DNA of 64,000 bases. Source: Campanula takesimana (Eukaryota > Streptophyta > Magnoliopsida > Asterales > Campanulaceae). Shown here one piece after another: positions 10,474 through 22,237 of this stretch (positions are counted from its first letter, which is position 1; each line of letters opens with the position of its first letter). Below the pieces are notes generated by a model, which made no database searches, was not told the DNA's origin, and was given only the letters and a program-made list of their open reading frames with translations. The position numbers were made by a program, and so were the translations under genes. Where the stretch lies: NCBI GenBank assembly GCA_026119855.1, contig JAOWBW010000284.1:1240001-1304000 (forward strand), given 5' to 3'.

Positions 10474-11657
10474 TAAGTACTGGCACAATGGGTTTGCCTC
10501 TGATAATGGCAGTAGCTTGGTGGTTTTACTCTAAGAGCATTTTGTAAGATGAATGGTGATAAAGGGTTGTGGAACAGGCACTTGGGGCTTGAATGGGCTC
10601 TAAAATCATTTTGGAGGCATTTGAAATCAAATCATTTTGGACATAACAGTTAAATTTAACGGAGCGAAGGGGGAAACATGAAATGGAAATCTATTACAAG
10701 GACCATAAAATATTCCGTAGCTCTATAAGGACCCTTTACTTTTACCAAAGTACCGGTGTCCACGCGACACGACATGGGTGTGACTATTTTACACTACATT
10801 TGATGTACAAACTTAAAGATTTGGAGAATCCACCTCTTGGATCCTATCCGACCCTCGTAGTGGATTCCAGGTAACATAGCTCTGTAAAAACATTTCATGA
10901 GGGACCATATTTAAAAAAACTGGAAAAAAATCAGTGACAATCACCCCCCCCCCACCAAAAAAAAAAAAAAAAAAAAGGAAAAACTTAAAACTGATTGGAG
11001 ATTTGTAAAACAACTGTGAGCTGGCGATATTCAGCCAGAACGAGGAATACAAGTTCAAGGGTGCTTCATGATTTATACGATGAGACCTAGATTGCATGTC
11101 GCCGTTGCAGTGTTTTGGATCGACTTAACACTTTTCTAGCAACTTTGTCAATTCCATTAGATGATTGCCACATGTTCATTGGAAATTTAAATGCTTAAGT
11201 GGCAAACATCTTCTTATTCATTAGGGAAATTGAGTAGAAGTGTAGTAAAGGAGCCAAACGGCCCATGTGGGGATGTCCTCCAAGCCTTCAATCTGCCATA
11301 GGTTATGCAACCAGCTAGAAAAGCCAATTTGATTTGAAATGGGTGAAGCCCTCTCCCGAGTCTTGTGCCACATGGATACCATATTTTCACAAGTCATGTA
11401 TTTTGAAGATGTTAATGTTTTCTTGTGCCACTGTCCTTTTAAATTTGGAGATAATATGACCGTGGTGCTTATTTATGGAAGCACATGCTCCCTTCCCCAC
11501 CTCAAACCAAATAGTATATGACATGGGATGTTGTTCTGGTGCCCGGATTGAATTTTTTTATATACATTTCTCTTCTTCATGTTGTACACTCATAGCTCAC
11601 CTAATTATGGAGATTGTGACTTAAAATTCCTTGGATTGATGTGGCTATTGAATTATA
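10474..11657. other. No recognisable gene
   Basis: The segment after the gap includes a C9 run followed by a long A-run near 10945-10977. Short open frames occur but show no family motifs. It may be intron of the gene whose last exon is at 12183-12284. Confidence 0.4.
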
Positions 11658-11935
11658 CTCCCTCCGTCCCAGTACAAGTGACACTTATTTCCTTTTCGGT
11701 CTGTCCCAACACAAGTGACACTGCACAAATGAAAATGTTTTAATATATTATATTCAACCAACCCACTATTTAACCCACTCATTCTCTCTCTTCATTTTCC
11801 ACCACTCATTTTATTCAACTAACGCTACTATTTACCCCACTCATTCTCTCTCTTCGTTTTCTACCACACATCTACTACCTTTCCTTAATCTCCGTGTCCA
11901 AAAAGTTGGTGCCACTTCTGCTGGGACGGAGGGAG
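11658..11935. mobile_element. Stowaway MITE
   Basis: CTCCCTCCGTCCCAG...CTGGGACGGAGGGAG ends, flanked by TA on both sides. The interior is rich in CACTCATTCTCTCTCTTC, a signature shared by several copies in this window. Confidence 0.85.
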
Positions 11936-12182
11936 TATGTTAAATATCGAGGTGCACTATGTTTCGCAGAGTGTTTGCATACCTGCATATTACATTCACT
12001 GAGCTCTCGTTACTTTGTAGTGCTTGATTCAAAAATGAAATCCTTAATACTCTGAAATTATCAGCCATGCCGAATTAGATTTGTTGATGCTTGGGCGTAG
12101 TTATTTCACTTGGGAGTTATTTCTTGATCATATTTTTAGGCAATGGTTGACTTTTATGAGTTGAATGGCTTTTCTCTTGCAG

Positions 12183-12284
12183 TTTCAACGAAGAAATCGG
12201 GTATACAAAGAGGAACAACGTCAGATAAGAGCGGCAGCTCAGAAGGCCAAAGGTGAAGGCGGGGAGCCAGTTCCTCATCACTAG
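12183..12284 (+). CDS. Terminal exon of an unidentified gene
   Basis: A pyrimidine-rich acceptor (TTTTCTCTTGCAG) precedes 33 codons in phase 0 that end at TAG. The peptide is basic and helical-looking, FQRRNRVYKEEQRQIRAAA, followed by a Gly/Glu-rich tail ending PVPHH. Composition recalls the cytosolic tail of a small membrane protein, but no family could be assigned. The ~200 bp after the stop look like a 3' UTR. Upstream exons were not found in the window: they may be hidden in the gap at 10374-10473 or lie left of position 1. Confidence 0.5.
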   Translation, partial: FQRRNRVYKEEQRQIRAAAQKAKGEGGEPVPHH

Positions 12285-12712
12285 GATAAAGCTACATGAA
12301 GTTTATTTTACTTTTTTGGACTTGGCAAAAAATAATGATTGAATTGTGCAATCTAAATTTCATGAGATTTGGTAAGACTTTTTATGCATTGTTGTTCCTA
12401 AATCAGTGAGAGACTTGTTCTGTGCAAAACAGTGGCAGGATATTGTTGATATTTTACTTCTATTTTGGAATGTAATTGCAGTTGTTGCTTATAAGACATT
12501 TATGTCGTCTGTTTCCATCTTTCCGTGTCGATTTTCAGACTCCAAAGGAATATCAATACTGTGTTAATTCTTGTCTTTTGAGCTATAGTTCCATTATAGA
12601 TGGAATTTTTTATGCCACTTTTATGTATCGCATTGTGTACGATAAGTGATAAGTGATCTAACTGTTGTGAATTATCTGTGGTAACATCAAACATCATGAC
12701 ACAAGTAATGTA

Positions 12713-12954
12713 CTCCATACGTCCTAACATGAATGTCAAAAAAACAAATTTACTCATGACAGAGAGTAAATTTGACAACTTTTTGGACATTCATTGTGGG
12801 ACGGAGGTAGTATGTCTTTTTTATCAGTTGGATTCATTGTGGGACGGAGGTAGTATGTCTTTTTTATCAGTTGGATCATCAATGATACAAGATTCATTGT
12901 GAGACGGAGGTAGTATATCTTTTTTTATCACTGTTGGATCACCAATGATACAAG
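12713..12954. mobile_element. Degenerate Stowaway MITE with tandem copies of its right end
   Basis: A short element (12713-12810) starts CTCCATACGTCC and ends GTGGGACGGAGGTAG. Its right end with flank is then repeated: ATTCATTGTGGGACGG at 12789, 12832 and, as ATTCATTGTGAGACGG, at 12892. Spacings are 43 and 60 bp. Confidence 0.75.
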
Positions 12955-12958
12955 GTAT

Positions 12959-13795
12959 CAGGCGGATCTTGTAGTGTGCCTACCATTGCCCAGGCAATGG
13001 TAAAAAAAAAAAAAAAAAAAAAAATTTTTACGTTTTGAGTAAATAATTTCATAACTGTGCGCCTAGATTACATAATCCTTAGGTAGCTTAGTTGGTTGAG
13101 ATGTTAGTTTTTTTTTGCCAAGTGACATGGTTCAACTCCCACTAGTTGCAAATAGTTTCCAATTTTTTAAAAAAAACTAATAGGTGAGCTTTCTTCAAAG
13201 TTTTTGTAAAAATTCTTTGATACCACTTAAAAATATTTTTCCCTCTACTATGATTTTCTTTTAAAAACACAATGTAAAAAAAAAAAAGTTAAAAAAAATT
13301 CTTAACCATCACTTTTAACTGACATTAATATAAAATTTGTAATTGTTCATGACATAAGCTTTCTTGTTCAAATTCAAAATAAATAAATAAATAAATAAAA
13401 ATCTTGACCACTTATGTTTTTAAATTTGCTCATCATTTTCATTTCTATTTGTCGATTTTTTAACTATTAATTATGTGTGAATGGTTTTTTCTTTACTAGC
13501 TATTTTTAGAATGGAGCATCGACCTTTCCAATAATTCCCAAAATTTTACTTAGGGTAAATTGCCTTAGTATTTTACTACCTCCGTCCCACTTGAAAAGGT
13601 TGAAGGTTGATATTCCTTTTTGAGTTGTCACATTTGAAGGGTAACTTTCGCCTTTAAGAAGCACTAATACCAGAGTACACTAAAAAAAAAATTCGGGGGC
13701 GCTGCCCCGAACCCCCTTTCATTTAGTTTCATGGTATTTTTTTTTTCTCGCACAAAATAGGCAACACCAAATGTTTTAGTGTAGATCCGCCACTG
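12959..13795. mobile_element. Non-autonomous hAT element with perfect target duplication
   Basis: The left end CAGGCGGATCTTGTAG and the inverse of the right end CAGTGGCGGATCTACAC form an imperfect TIR. An 8-bp duplication CAAGGTAT flanks it exactly (12951-12958 and 13796-13803). It shares its terminal CAGTGGCGGATC motif with the element at 2442-3223. No coding capacity. Confidence 0.9.
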
Positions 13796-13803
13796 CAAGG
13801 TAT

Positions 13804-14352
13804 GCACTACAAAGTGATATGGGACATTATCATTTGGGATAACAGTAGATTCTGTGGTTCCTTTCTGAGAATGGATTCATATTCCTTTTCCTTGTTTTAT
13901 TTATTTTAAATTTGTAGCAAATGATTAAGATACAAAGAACTAAGTATTGATAGAAGAACGGTATGAATATTGACACCTCAAATGAATTTGCACAGTTCCG
14001 CCGACGGCATATTTGACACCATTTACCCCTTCCCTGGGGTCTCAATTTGAGGGCTGCAGCGCTCGAAACTGGTCAATCCATCGATTGATGTGGGTCCCAC
14101 ATTAGGTCAGCCCATTGCTTCTTGTGGGTCAACTCATCAAGATTTGAGAACAAAAGGCATAAACAGCATCATAAGATGGAAACTACTATATCAACAAAAA
14201 GAATCTTTGAAGTTAATAAACACATCATTCTAGCTTGTGTCAAATGGCAAGTTCAAGAGGATTTAAAGCCCATTTTATTACAAAACTATATCCCCTTTCG
14301 GCTTTAGGTATCAATATAATCTTTGAAGGTTCCTGAGGAGTTAGTCTTATGA
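13804..14352. other. No recognisable gene
   Basis: AT-rich sequence without coding signature or clear repeat ends. Confidence 0.35.
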
Positions 14353-14466
14353 AAAACTTGTTTTACACTCACATTAGTGTAAAACCTGTTTTCATCTCTT
14401 AATATCAAACAAGTTTCAAGAGATGGAAACAAGTTTTACACTAAAGCGAGTGGAAAACAAGTTTTT
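14353..14466. repeat. Foldback repeat with ~48-bp arms
   Basis: The arm starting AAAACTTGTTTTACACTC pairs with the inverse of the arm ending GAGTGGAAAACAAGTTTT. Both contain TTTAGTGTAAAAC or its near copy and CATCTCTT. The arms differ at only a few positions, and only a short spacer (about 14402-14412) separates them. It may be a short foldback MITE and would form a hairpin if transcribed. Confidence 0.7.
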
Positions 14467-14831
14467 TCCTAGATTTTCACGTTTCTGAGCTATCAATGTA
14501 TGAGCTACGTGAACACGAATATACACCAGAACCAAAGAATCTCCTGCCAAACGCAAAGGAAGAAAGAATATATGTTGACATCCGTAGATCAATACAATGT
14601 GAGGCAGAGGGATCATTCTTGGACCTCAAGTAATAGCCTTCTTATCCAGCAGCTAGTGTTTCAAGTTCAGATGATCAAGTTACCTCATCTCAACAAAATC
14701 ATGTAACGTAATGTGCTACCCACCAAGAGGGTCTTCTAGCCAAACACAAAAACCTGCATAAGACGTAGCAGTATGCTCTTAGTTGTGAAGATAAAAAAGA
14801 TGAAGTCCGGGAATATATTGGCATCAACATA

Positions 14832-15099
14832 CTCCCTCCGTCCCTCTTTAATTTACAAAGATGAGCTTTGGCACAAGAATTAAGGAAATGATGGAAAAGG
14901 TGTTGTGTTGTGAGTACAGATAGTTGGGTAGGAGAGCGAAAGTGGGGGTAGAGAATAGTAAGTGGATAGTAGTTGTGAGTATGACAAGTGGGTCCCATTA
15001 TTTAAAAAAATATTAAAAAGTTTCTATCATTAGATTATGTAGATTAAAGTGAGACACCCAAAACGACATTTTTTGTAGATTAAAGTGGGACAGAGGGAG
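14832..15099. mobile_element. Stowaway MITE
   Basis: CTCCCTCCGTCCCTCTTTAAT...ATTAAAGTGGGACAGAGGGAG with TA on both sides. Confidence 0.85.
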
Positions 15100-15466
15100 T
15101 ATACAGCTTTGAATCCTGCTTGCAAAATACTATAAAGCGCACGGCACAAAGTTTCCTAATCTTATATCTGAGCGTAGTAATCATGTAATTATGCATGGTA
15201 AAATCCGTCTAAATTGTCCTAAACTAATGGTCATTTCTCTATTCGCTTTTGGGATGTTGCAAAATAATTGGATAAGTACGAGGTTTCCCAAGACAAGTTT
15301 TCTAACTTTGACACATGTCTATTACATTGATGTTATTTGTCAGCCAATATGTAGCGTTTGATATTAAACCTGATCACCAAAAAATCACATCACGTGACAC
15401 ATCAGTTGAAAGTCAAAGTTGTAACATACATTTCGGGATGCCTAGCATTGCCGATGTTTGAAAATA

Positions 15467-15731
15467 CTAGCTCCGTCCCACCCCAAGAGGCGTGCATTGC
15501 TTTTATAGTCCTCCCACTTGACGATTCACTTTCTTTTTGGGCCAAACAGTTTTTAACCAATTCACTATACTAACCTCTTTTTCCCCAGTATAAATCAAAT
15601 GTCTCCTCCTTGTTTTGAATTCAAATGTTTTGATTTGTCAGGGGCAACTTAGAGAATTAAACTATTGTCAACCATTTTCGTTTATTTGCGTGTTTGATCA
15701 AACCACTCATCTTTAAGTGGGACTGAAGGAG
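15467..15731. mobile_element. Diverged Stowaway MITE
   Basis: CTAGCTCCGTCCCACC at the left, GTGGGACTGAAGGAG at the right, TA flanks. The ends are mutated but pair. Confidence 0.7.
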
Positions 15732-16224
15732 TAAAACATTTGTATTTCGCACACCTGCACCCAAACTATAGGTTATTCTATACGTTTTTCTGGGATGTTG
15801 CGAATAATTCAACTATTACTTCTCCCAAGAACAGTTAACTTTTCTCGCGCTCAGGGAAACGTGGGAAACTAAAAAAAATATGTTCTGATACTGTTTTCTT
15901 TTTGGTTAATTGTTAAACTATTATTTAGGAACTATATCAATACTTACGATATATTAAAGAAATCATAATTCTATTTCTTACTAATTTTGAAGTCCCCCTA
16001 TCAATTCAAATCCTGGCTTTGTTTTCTTACTTGTAAGCACATAGCTGAGTTTGGGTAATTCGCCACCAGCGAATGCTTAATGCAAGCCAATCTTTCAAGA
16101 GACACACAAAGGCACTCATCTTGACGCAGGAAGAATAGGGGTAAACCAATCCAATCTGTGCAGTGAACTAGATAAATCTAGTTCCTCCTGCCTATGTTTG
16201 ATTAAAGCCGGATATTCACTAATA
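15732..16224. other. No recognisable gene
   Basis: AT-rich spacer between MITEs; nothing identified. Confidence 0.35.
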
Positions 16225-16472
16225 CTCCATCTGTACCAGAAAGTCGGTCCCTCTTTATTCGTTGTTACTACGAATGAACTTAGGGCAATAATTTAGGCTA
16301 CTTTTAATGATTCTAATGAAAATTTACAACTTGTTATTGATACAACTTTATAAATACTATCAATACCAACTTTTAGATTCTCATTAAGATAATTAAAAGT
16401 AGCCTAAATTATTGCTCAAGTTCATTCGTAGTAACAACGAAAAAAAGGGACTAACTTTCGAGACAGAGGGAG
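16225..16472. mobile_element. Stowaway MITE, 'AGTTAGTCCC' subfamily
   Basis: CTCCATCTGTACCAGAAAGT...ACTTTCGAGACAGAGGGAG with TA flanks. The interior shares TTCATTCGTAGTAACAAC with the copy in the TCTP intron (52938-53188), so both belong to one subfamily. Confidence 0.8.
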
Positions 16473-16718
16473 TAATAAGGAGTGATCACATGTCAAAGGA
16501 ATAATCCACTCATCTAAGCCTCAACATCTGTTTTGATATGAAACCAATCACCCAAGAAAACCCAAGATGCTTACAAAGTTATGATCAATTAGAACGCATA
16601 AGCTAATTAATATATTACGTCGAAGGCCTCTACATAGGCAAAATAAAACTTGATTCCAAAACCTAAATTACCAATTTAACAAAACCAAAATGAATAGGAG
16701 GACCATAATGAAATACTA

Positions 16719-16958
16719 CTCCCTCGGTCCAAAAATGAGTGCTCATTTTCCAGAAGACTTTATCTCAAAATGAGTGTCCATTAATAAGGATATTAGTAAA
16801 TTCACATTTTCCATATATCATGTCCCAAAGTGTGCTTCCAATACTAAAAGACCGACATTAAGAGTACTTACGTACATTTGCTACTAAAAGTGCTTAAAAG
16901 TCAACTTTCTTAATTTCTAAGAAAAGTTGAAAAGGACACTCCTTATTGGACGGATGAG
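16719..16958. mobile_element. Stowaway MITE
   Basis: CTCCCTCGGTCCAAAAATGAG...CCTTATTGGACGGATGAG with TA flanks. Confidence 0.7.
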
Positions 16959-17005
16959 TACCTAATACTCCTTTTGTCCCCAAAACGATTGCCCATTTTT
17001 AGTTA

Positions 17006-17270
17006 CTCCCTCCGTCTCAAAATAGATGTCGTTTTGGGAGTTAAATTTTGTCTCAAAATACTTGTCGTTTCACTATTTTCAAAGTTTTTTATTGCTCTAT
17101 ACCAATTATACCCTTAATAATGATAGTGAATTACTCTTTTACATAATCATTTAATTACCTAGGTAGTTGAATTACTTTAGGGGTATTTGGGACATCTTCA
17201 CATCCATTAATGACATTTCTTAATATGTGTGAAACACTCCAAAACGATATCTATTTTGAGACGGAGGGAG
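17006..17270. mobile_element. Stowaway MITE
   Basis: CTCCCTCCGTCTCAAAATAG...CTATTTTGAGACGGAGGGAG, perfect 20-bp termini with TA flanks. Confidence 0.9.
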
Positions 17271-17379
17271 TATTAAAGTAAATTAAGGAAGTTGACTTTT
17301 AAGCACTTTTAGTAACAGAGTGCACATTAATACCCTAATGATCCCGCTAGTATGGTTTATGACTCAATCCCAGGTCAAG

Positions 17380-18330
17380 GCATAGGCGTATGCCTAGGGC
17401 CTTAAGAGAAATTGAGGTCACTGTGTATCATTATATTTTTGGGGCCCAGGCCCAGGCTTAAGTATTAGCCCAATAACACCTGTCCCTAGGGCCCTACATT
17501 CTATTACATATGTTTAGATATACGGACATACGGTGGCTCAAAATGAAAAGTCTCAAATCAAAGAGTATAGCCTTAGTGGCTTATGCCTTGGGCCTGTAAA
17601 TGTAAGTGCCATTAATTCACCTTCATACTACATTCACAATTACAAATTTTTAAATTCTTTGTTTATGAATTGTAGTTGTCCGCTTGGTATTACCAGAATT
17701 ATAAATTCTTCCTTGTGGTTATGTTTCCATTGTTTATCGTTATGATCGAGGTCAGAAAAAATTCACCGTTTTGCTTTTGATCTTTAAAAAGCGATATAGG
17801 CACTTGAGAAATTATAGTCTACTAATGGTACAAATAACTATTTTGGTTCTCTATTTCTTTATCAAGTTAAAATTCTTGAAAAAAAATTATTGAGGTAATT
17901 TCACCTTATAGTATTGTATTTGATATGATTGTGGAATAATAATCATTGAATCCATTATACTCCCTCCGTCCCAGAAAGATGGTCCACTTTTGACTTTTGA
18001 TGGTCAATACAAGTGAATTTTGACTAAATATAAATGTCAATCTAACAATCCTTGTGAAATTCTAAAACTTGTTATTGATTAATCATCAAGTGATTTATCA
18101 ATGACAAAAATTTCATTGGGATGATTAGATTGATAATAATCTTTGGTCAAAGTTCACGTGTTGACCGTCAAAAATCCAAAGTGGACTATCTTTCTGGGAC
18201 AGAGGGAGTATTAGTATTATCATCTAAATCTCTACTGTGCTTACTGAACTGAACTGTACAAGAGTTGTGGGTGTTTCATGGTTTAAGTGGTCATTGCCTA
18301 GGGCCACAATGGCCTAAGGCCAGCCCATTA
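17380..18330. mobile_element. Possible degraded transposon with GCCTAGGGCC motifs
   Basis: GCCTAGGGCC-like motifs occur near both ends (17391-17402 and 18296-18303) with AGGCCCAGGC and AAGGCCAGCCC variants. A Stowaway element (17960-18208) lies inside. No firm TIR or target duplication was found, so the boundaries are approximate. Confidence 0.3.
17960..18208. mobile_element. Stowaway MITE
   Basis: CTCCCTCCGTCCCAGAAAGA...TCTTTCTGGGACAGAGGGAG with TA flanks. Confidence 0.9.
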
Positions 18331-18674
18331 CAATAACAAATGCAAACTAGAACAATTCGATACACAAGGGAAGATTTAGCGACTTCACCAAAAAATGCAC
18401 ACTCATTTTGGGACGGAGAGATTGATTTTCTAGATCTAAACATAACCACTTATAAAGCAAGTTGGACCTAAATGTTAACAACATAAAATGAGCCGATCAA
18501 ATGTGAAAGTTTTCTTTGAGTAGCATTTATCAAGTGCCTATCTGGCACTTGTTTGTAATACCGTTTAGAACTGTAAAGTGACACACCCGACATAAAAGAG
18601 AAGAAATGCAAACGGTAATTAGATAAAAAGATAGCTTCTGTATCAAAATTTATGTTAAACATAATATGTTTAAA

Positions 18675-18694
18675 ATATATATATATATATATAC
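18675..18694. repeat. (TA)n microsatellite
   Basis: About ten AT dinucleotides. Confidence 0.9.
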
Positions 18695-18930
18695 ATATTT
18701 AAAATCACACACTAGCTAGGATAAAATGTTCCAAAATTCATCAACAATGCAAAAAGTAATAGCTTAGGATAGAGTTAAGCTTATGCAGCTAAATGGTGGA
18801 CAAAAGGCTCAAAAGCACCATGGGGCCAGTTGTGACATGACAAAAGATAAATTTTTGGGCTTCCAACAAAATGAGGCTTGGTGTCAATTATATATGAGGG
18901 TTAATCTTTCAGGCATTGGCCTTTACTTCT

Positions 18931-18960
18931 TACAACAACAACAACAACAACAACAACAAA
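18931..18960. repeat. (CAA)n microsatellite
   Basis: About nine CAA triplets. A longer open frame across it reads as poly-Gln but shows no other protein signature. Confidence 0.9.
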
Positions 18961-19330
18961 AATTACTCCCTCAGAATAGTAAGTTAATTGGTGTTGTGAG
19001 TATAAAAGTAAAGTCGGATAGAGAATGAGTGGGAGGAATAGTAAAGATTCTTTGCCATTTTTGGAAGTGGACATATACTCTGGGATGGACTAAAAAGGAA
19101 AGGTGGACATATACTCTGGGACAGACTAAAAATGATATAAATGACTGGTGTTGAAAAGTAATACGTGTGTGAATTACTGCACCTCACGAAACCAGAAATT
19201 AGAATCATAGCAGAAGATAAGTTAAAAGGAAATCAATACGAATCATAAACCCAACAAAATAAACCACACAAAGAGACTATCCAAATATCAATAGCAAAAA
19301 AGTAAACACGGAGAAAATAGAAACCAACCT

Positions 19331-20382
19331 TCATGCTAGTCCAAAGCTTTGCAACTTGTCACAGTGAGGAGTTGGCAAGAATCTGTTCCATGAACGTCTC
19401 TGTAGTTCCACATGACAATAGCGGCCAAGCATATTTGTAAAATCCCTAATAACGTTGGTCTCAATATTAGCTCGTGAAGGACTGCCAAGAGGATATTTCT
19501 CATCAAACTCAGCTGATTTTACAAAGAACTCCACCATATGTTCTTGAGTCATCTTCCGATACTGATACGTATAATTCCTCTGCAAGGAATAATCGGGCTC
19601 CGAAAATGGCAGATAAGCAAGCAAAATAATCAGCAAAAATGGCAATAACTGAAGAAGAAGCATCAGATTAGGCCCGGTCCCACCTACATCCTCCCTTGGT
19701 TGGCTTGCTGCATGTCTAGTTCTATAAACATGAGCATTACGAAACATGTCAGACTGACCAAAAAACGACCTAAAGATCTCATTAGGATCAAATTCCTCTT
19801 CAAACATGCTCTGGCCAGCTCTCCTTCTTCTTGGTCTGGTATTATACTGTTGGTTATATTCATATCCCTCCGCCAAACCAGTCTGATCATACTCTCGCCT
19901 CGAGTCATTATCACTCAAACACTTGAACGCTTTACAAACTTTCTTGAATGCCTCCTCAGAACCCGGTGCCTTGTTCTTGTCAGGATGAACTTTCAATGAC
20001 AACTTCCTATACGCTTTCCTAATCTCCTCAACAGAACATCTCTTCTCCAGCCCAAGTATCTCATAAAATCCTTATTTCTTCTAATTTGCCTTATCAACTG
20101 AACGTGTTCTTCTGTATAGTTAGGCTCTCCATTCATAGAATCGGAGATTTTGTCTTTTACATTGTTATCTGCAGTGGTACGAACATGATTGTCACCACTT
20201 GATGGACCTGGCTTTGAAGAATCAATATTTTCACAAGCAGCCAAAAGATCATCTACAGATAAACTGTTGTTAAGCCGTTGTGCTATGCCAATAAACTTCA
20301 GAGCACGCTGCTTATTACCAGATGCAATTGCATCTTTGGCAATACCAATACATCTTAAAGCTTCATCCTTATTACTTTCCAT
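19331..20382 (-). pseudogene. DnaJ (HSP40) with DUF1977, DNAJB12/14-like; one-base frameshift
   Basis: This family comprises ER-membrane J-proteins that recruit Hsp70 and take part in ER quality control. The chosen start MESNKDEALRCIGIA (ATG 20382-20380) matches the usual N-terminus; an upstream non-ATG extension is unlikely. The N-terminal helices contain ALKFIGIAQRL, and the J domain follows, with HPD in KVHPDKN. The protein continues with a Tyr/Arg/Gly-rich linker, a membrane segment (LMLLLQLLPFLLIILLAYL) and a conserved C-terminal domain ending in SFGLA and TGA. It is intronless. The visible 1052 bp are one base short of 351 codons. The frame breaks at the A-run 20065-20068 (T-run on the coding strand), where one T appears missing before the EILGLEK helix. 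If real, the break removes HPD and the membrane anchor; if a sequencing error, the gene is intact at 350 residues. Confidence 0.9.
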
Positions 20383-21072
20383 ACTAATTAACAGTCCCAG
20401 TACAAAATGAAAGTTGCTCAACTCAAACAAACCCTAGTATTCAACACCAAACGTCTTTACAAATCACGAACACAGCTACCATCAATCACAAAACTGAAGG
20501 GACAACACGTCAGAAAAATGTAGCCTTAGGCCCCATATTTCCATCCACCTAAATGAAAAGCAATGATGTAAGTAACGGTCTCATGCGAAAGAGACATCCA
20601 TTCAAGTAAAGTAGCACAAAAAAATATCCTACATGTATGTTTATGCTCTCCATACTGATTATATGAAACGTTGAAGCTCAGTTTCAAACTGGTCAGCCCA
20701 GGCCCCAGAACGAAAGAAAGCACGAGCAACAACAGCGACAGTCCAAGCATTAGCTTATTGATTAAATTAGTTTATCATTCAATATCTGTTTTAGCTTATA
20801 AAATGCAGCAATGTAAACGAGGGTATCAGACGAAAGCAAACACAATCAAGTTATACAAATTAGAATGTAGCTTTGCAAAAAGAAATAAAAATATTAATGG
20901 CTTTTTGATTCTATTATAAATGAATAAAATCCGGTCAGAAAAAACATAATTGCATCAACTGGGAAAACACAAGGAAACCTTAAAACTCAAGTTCAATTAT
21001 TCAAGTCAGAGTCAAGCAAATGAGATCATAACCAAAAGTAACTATAAATGCATCTTCCTTGTTAAATTCTCC
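20383..21072. other. Presumed DnaJ promoter and leader
   Basis: No competing gene is visible. The first ~60 bp upstream of the DnaJ ATG would be its 5' UTR. A leader intron cannot be excluded. Confidence 0.3.
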
Positions 21073-21075
21073 TTA

Positions 21076-21604
21076 GGGCAACTCCAATGGTGGTCCTTGC
21101 TCCATAGGTATCAAAATCAAATTTTGGTACCTATGGGTACTATTCACATGGTATCAAAAAATCATCTCCAATCATAGGTATCAAAACTTTGATACCAAAT
21201 TAAATTTTAATGGTTATTAACTTTATTAATATTTTTGAAATGATAAATAATTTCAATATATGATCATTACTTGAATTAATTATGTTTTAAATTTAAAAAA
21301 TAATTTTGTAAATAACTAAATAAAAGCAAAAAAAATATTTAAATAAATATTTATATTTTAAATTAAAAATTTTAACATGATAATTAATTAACATGATAAA
21401 TATTTTTGCACTATGTTTAACAATTATTTAAAACACTAATAATAGATATCAAAAATTTGGTGTGGTATTAAGCAAGGTAGCAAATTTGCTACCTTCCTTA
21501 GTACCACACCAAATTTTGGTACCCATTGATAATACCATTGGAGATGCTAGTAATTCATCATAGGTATCAAAATTTGCATTTGATACCTACCATCGGAGTT
21601 GCCC
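21076..21604. mobile_element. Tourist (PIF/Harbinger) MITE
   Basis: GGGCAACTCCAATGGT at the left pairs with the inverse of ACCATCGGAGTTGCCC at the right. TTA flanks both ends (21073-21075 and 21605-21607). Iterated TAGGTATCAAA motifs sit near each end. No coding capacity. Confidence 0.9.
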
Positions 21605-21628
21605 TTATGTAAAGGCAACACACATATA

Positions 21629-21916
21629 CTCCCTCCGTCCCATAACTATGTGGACAAAATGGGTTTTGCACGGGAATTAAGGGATGAATAGTAGTGGGTA
21701 ATTGTTGTGAGTGTGAAAAGTGGAGTAGGAGAGAGAAAGTAGGGTAGGAAATCGTAGGTTGATTGGTGTTGTGAGTATAAAAGTAAGTAGGAGAGAGAAT
21801 CAGTGGGAGGAATAGTAAAGATTCTTTACCATTTTAAGAAAATGTAACTTATTAATAGGACGCCTAGCCTAAAATAGAAATTTTTCCATATAATTATGGG
21901 ACGGAGCCGGAGGGAG
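21629..21916. mobile_element. Stowaway MITE
   Basis: CTCCCTCCGTCCCATAA at the left, TTATGGGACGGAGCCGG then AGGGAG at the right (a 6-bp insertion in the right end), TA flanks. Confidence 0.8.
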
Positions 21917-21940
21917 TATATACACACACATAAATATCTA

Positions 21941-22195
21941 CTCCCTCCGTCCCACCCGAATTAGGATTTTTGGGTTGGGCACGGGGATTAAGGAAAAAGT
22001 GTTAGTGGAGTAGGTGTTGTGAGTATGAAAAGTGAAGTAGGAGAGAGAAAGTGGGGTAGATAATAATGAGTGGAAAGTTGTTGTGAGTGTAAATGTGGGT
22101 CGCATTAAATAAAGTACTTCCATTTTTGGGTTGTCCTAATTCGAATGGGACACCCAAAATGGAAATTTGTCCTAATTCGAGTGGGACTGAGTGAG
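21941..22195. mobile_element. Stowaway MITE, 'CGAATTAGG' subfamily
   Basis: CTCCCTCCGTCCCACCCGAA at the left and TTCGAGTGGGACTGAGTGAG at the right. It shares CCTAATTCGA with the copies at 39435-39689 and 51469-51724. Confidence 0.85.
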
Positions 22196-22237
22196 TATGA
22201 ATGAATGTATGTATGTATGTATGTATGTATGTATCAG
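22196..22237. repeat. (ATGT)n microsatellite
   Basis: About nine GTAT tetramers directly abutting the right end of a Stowaway MITE. Confidence 0.9.

Noticed and set aside
18783..19028. Open frame with a poly-Gln run
   Set aside because: The run is a CAA microsatellite and the frame shows no protein family; it ends in MITE-like sequence.
20526..20750. Leu-rich minus-strand frame upstream of the DnaJ start
   Set aside because: Not in continuity with the DnaJ frame, no splice sites joining it, and the known N-terminus begins at MESNKDE.
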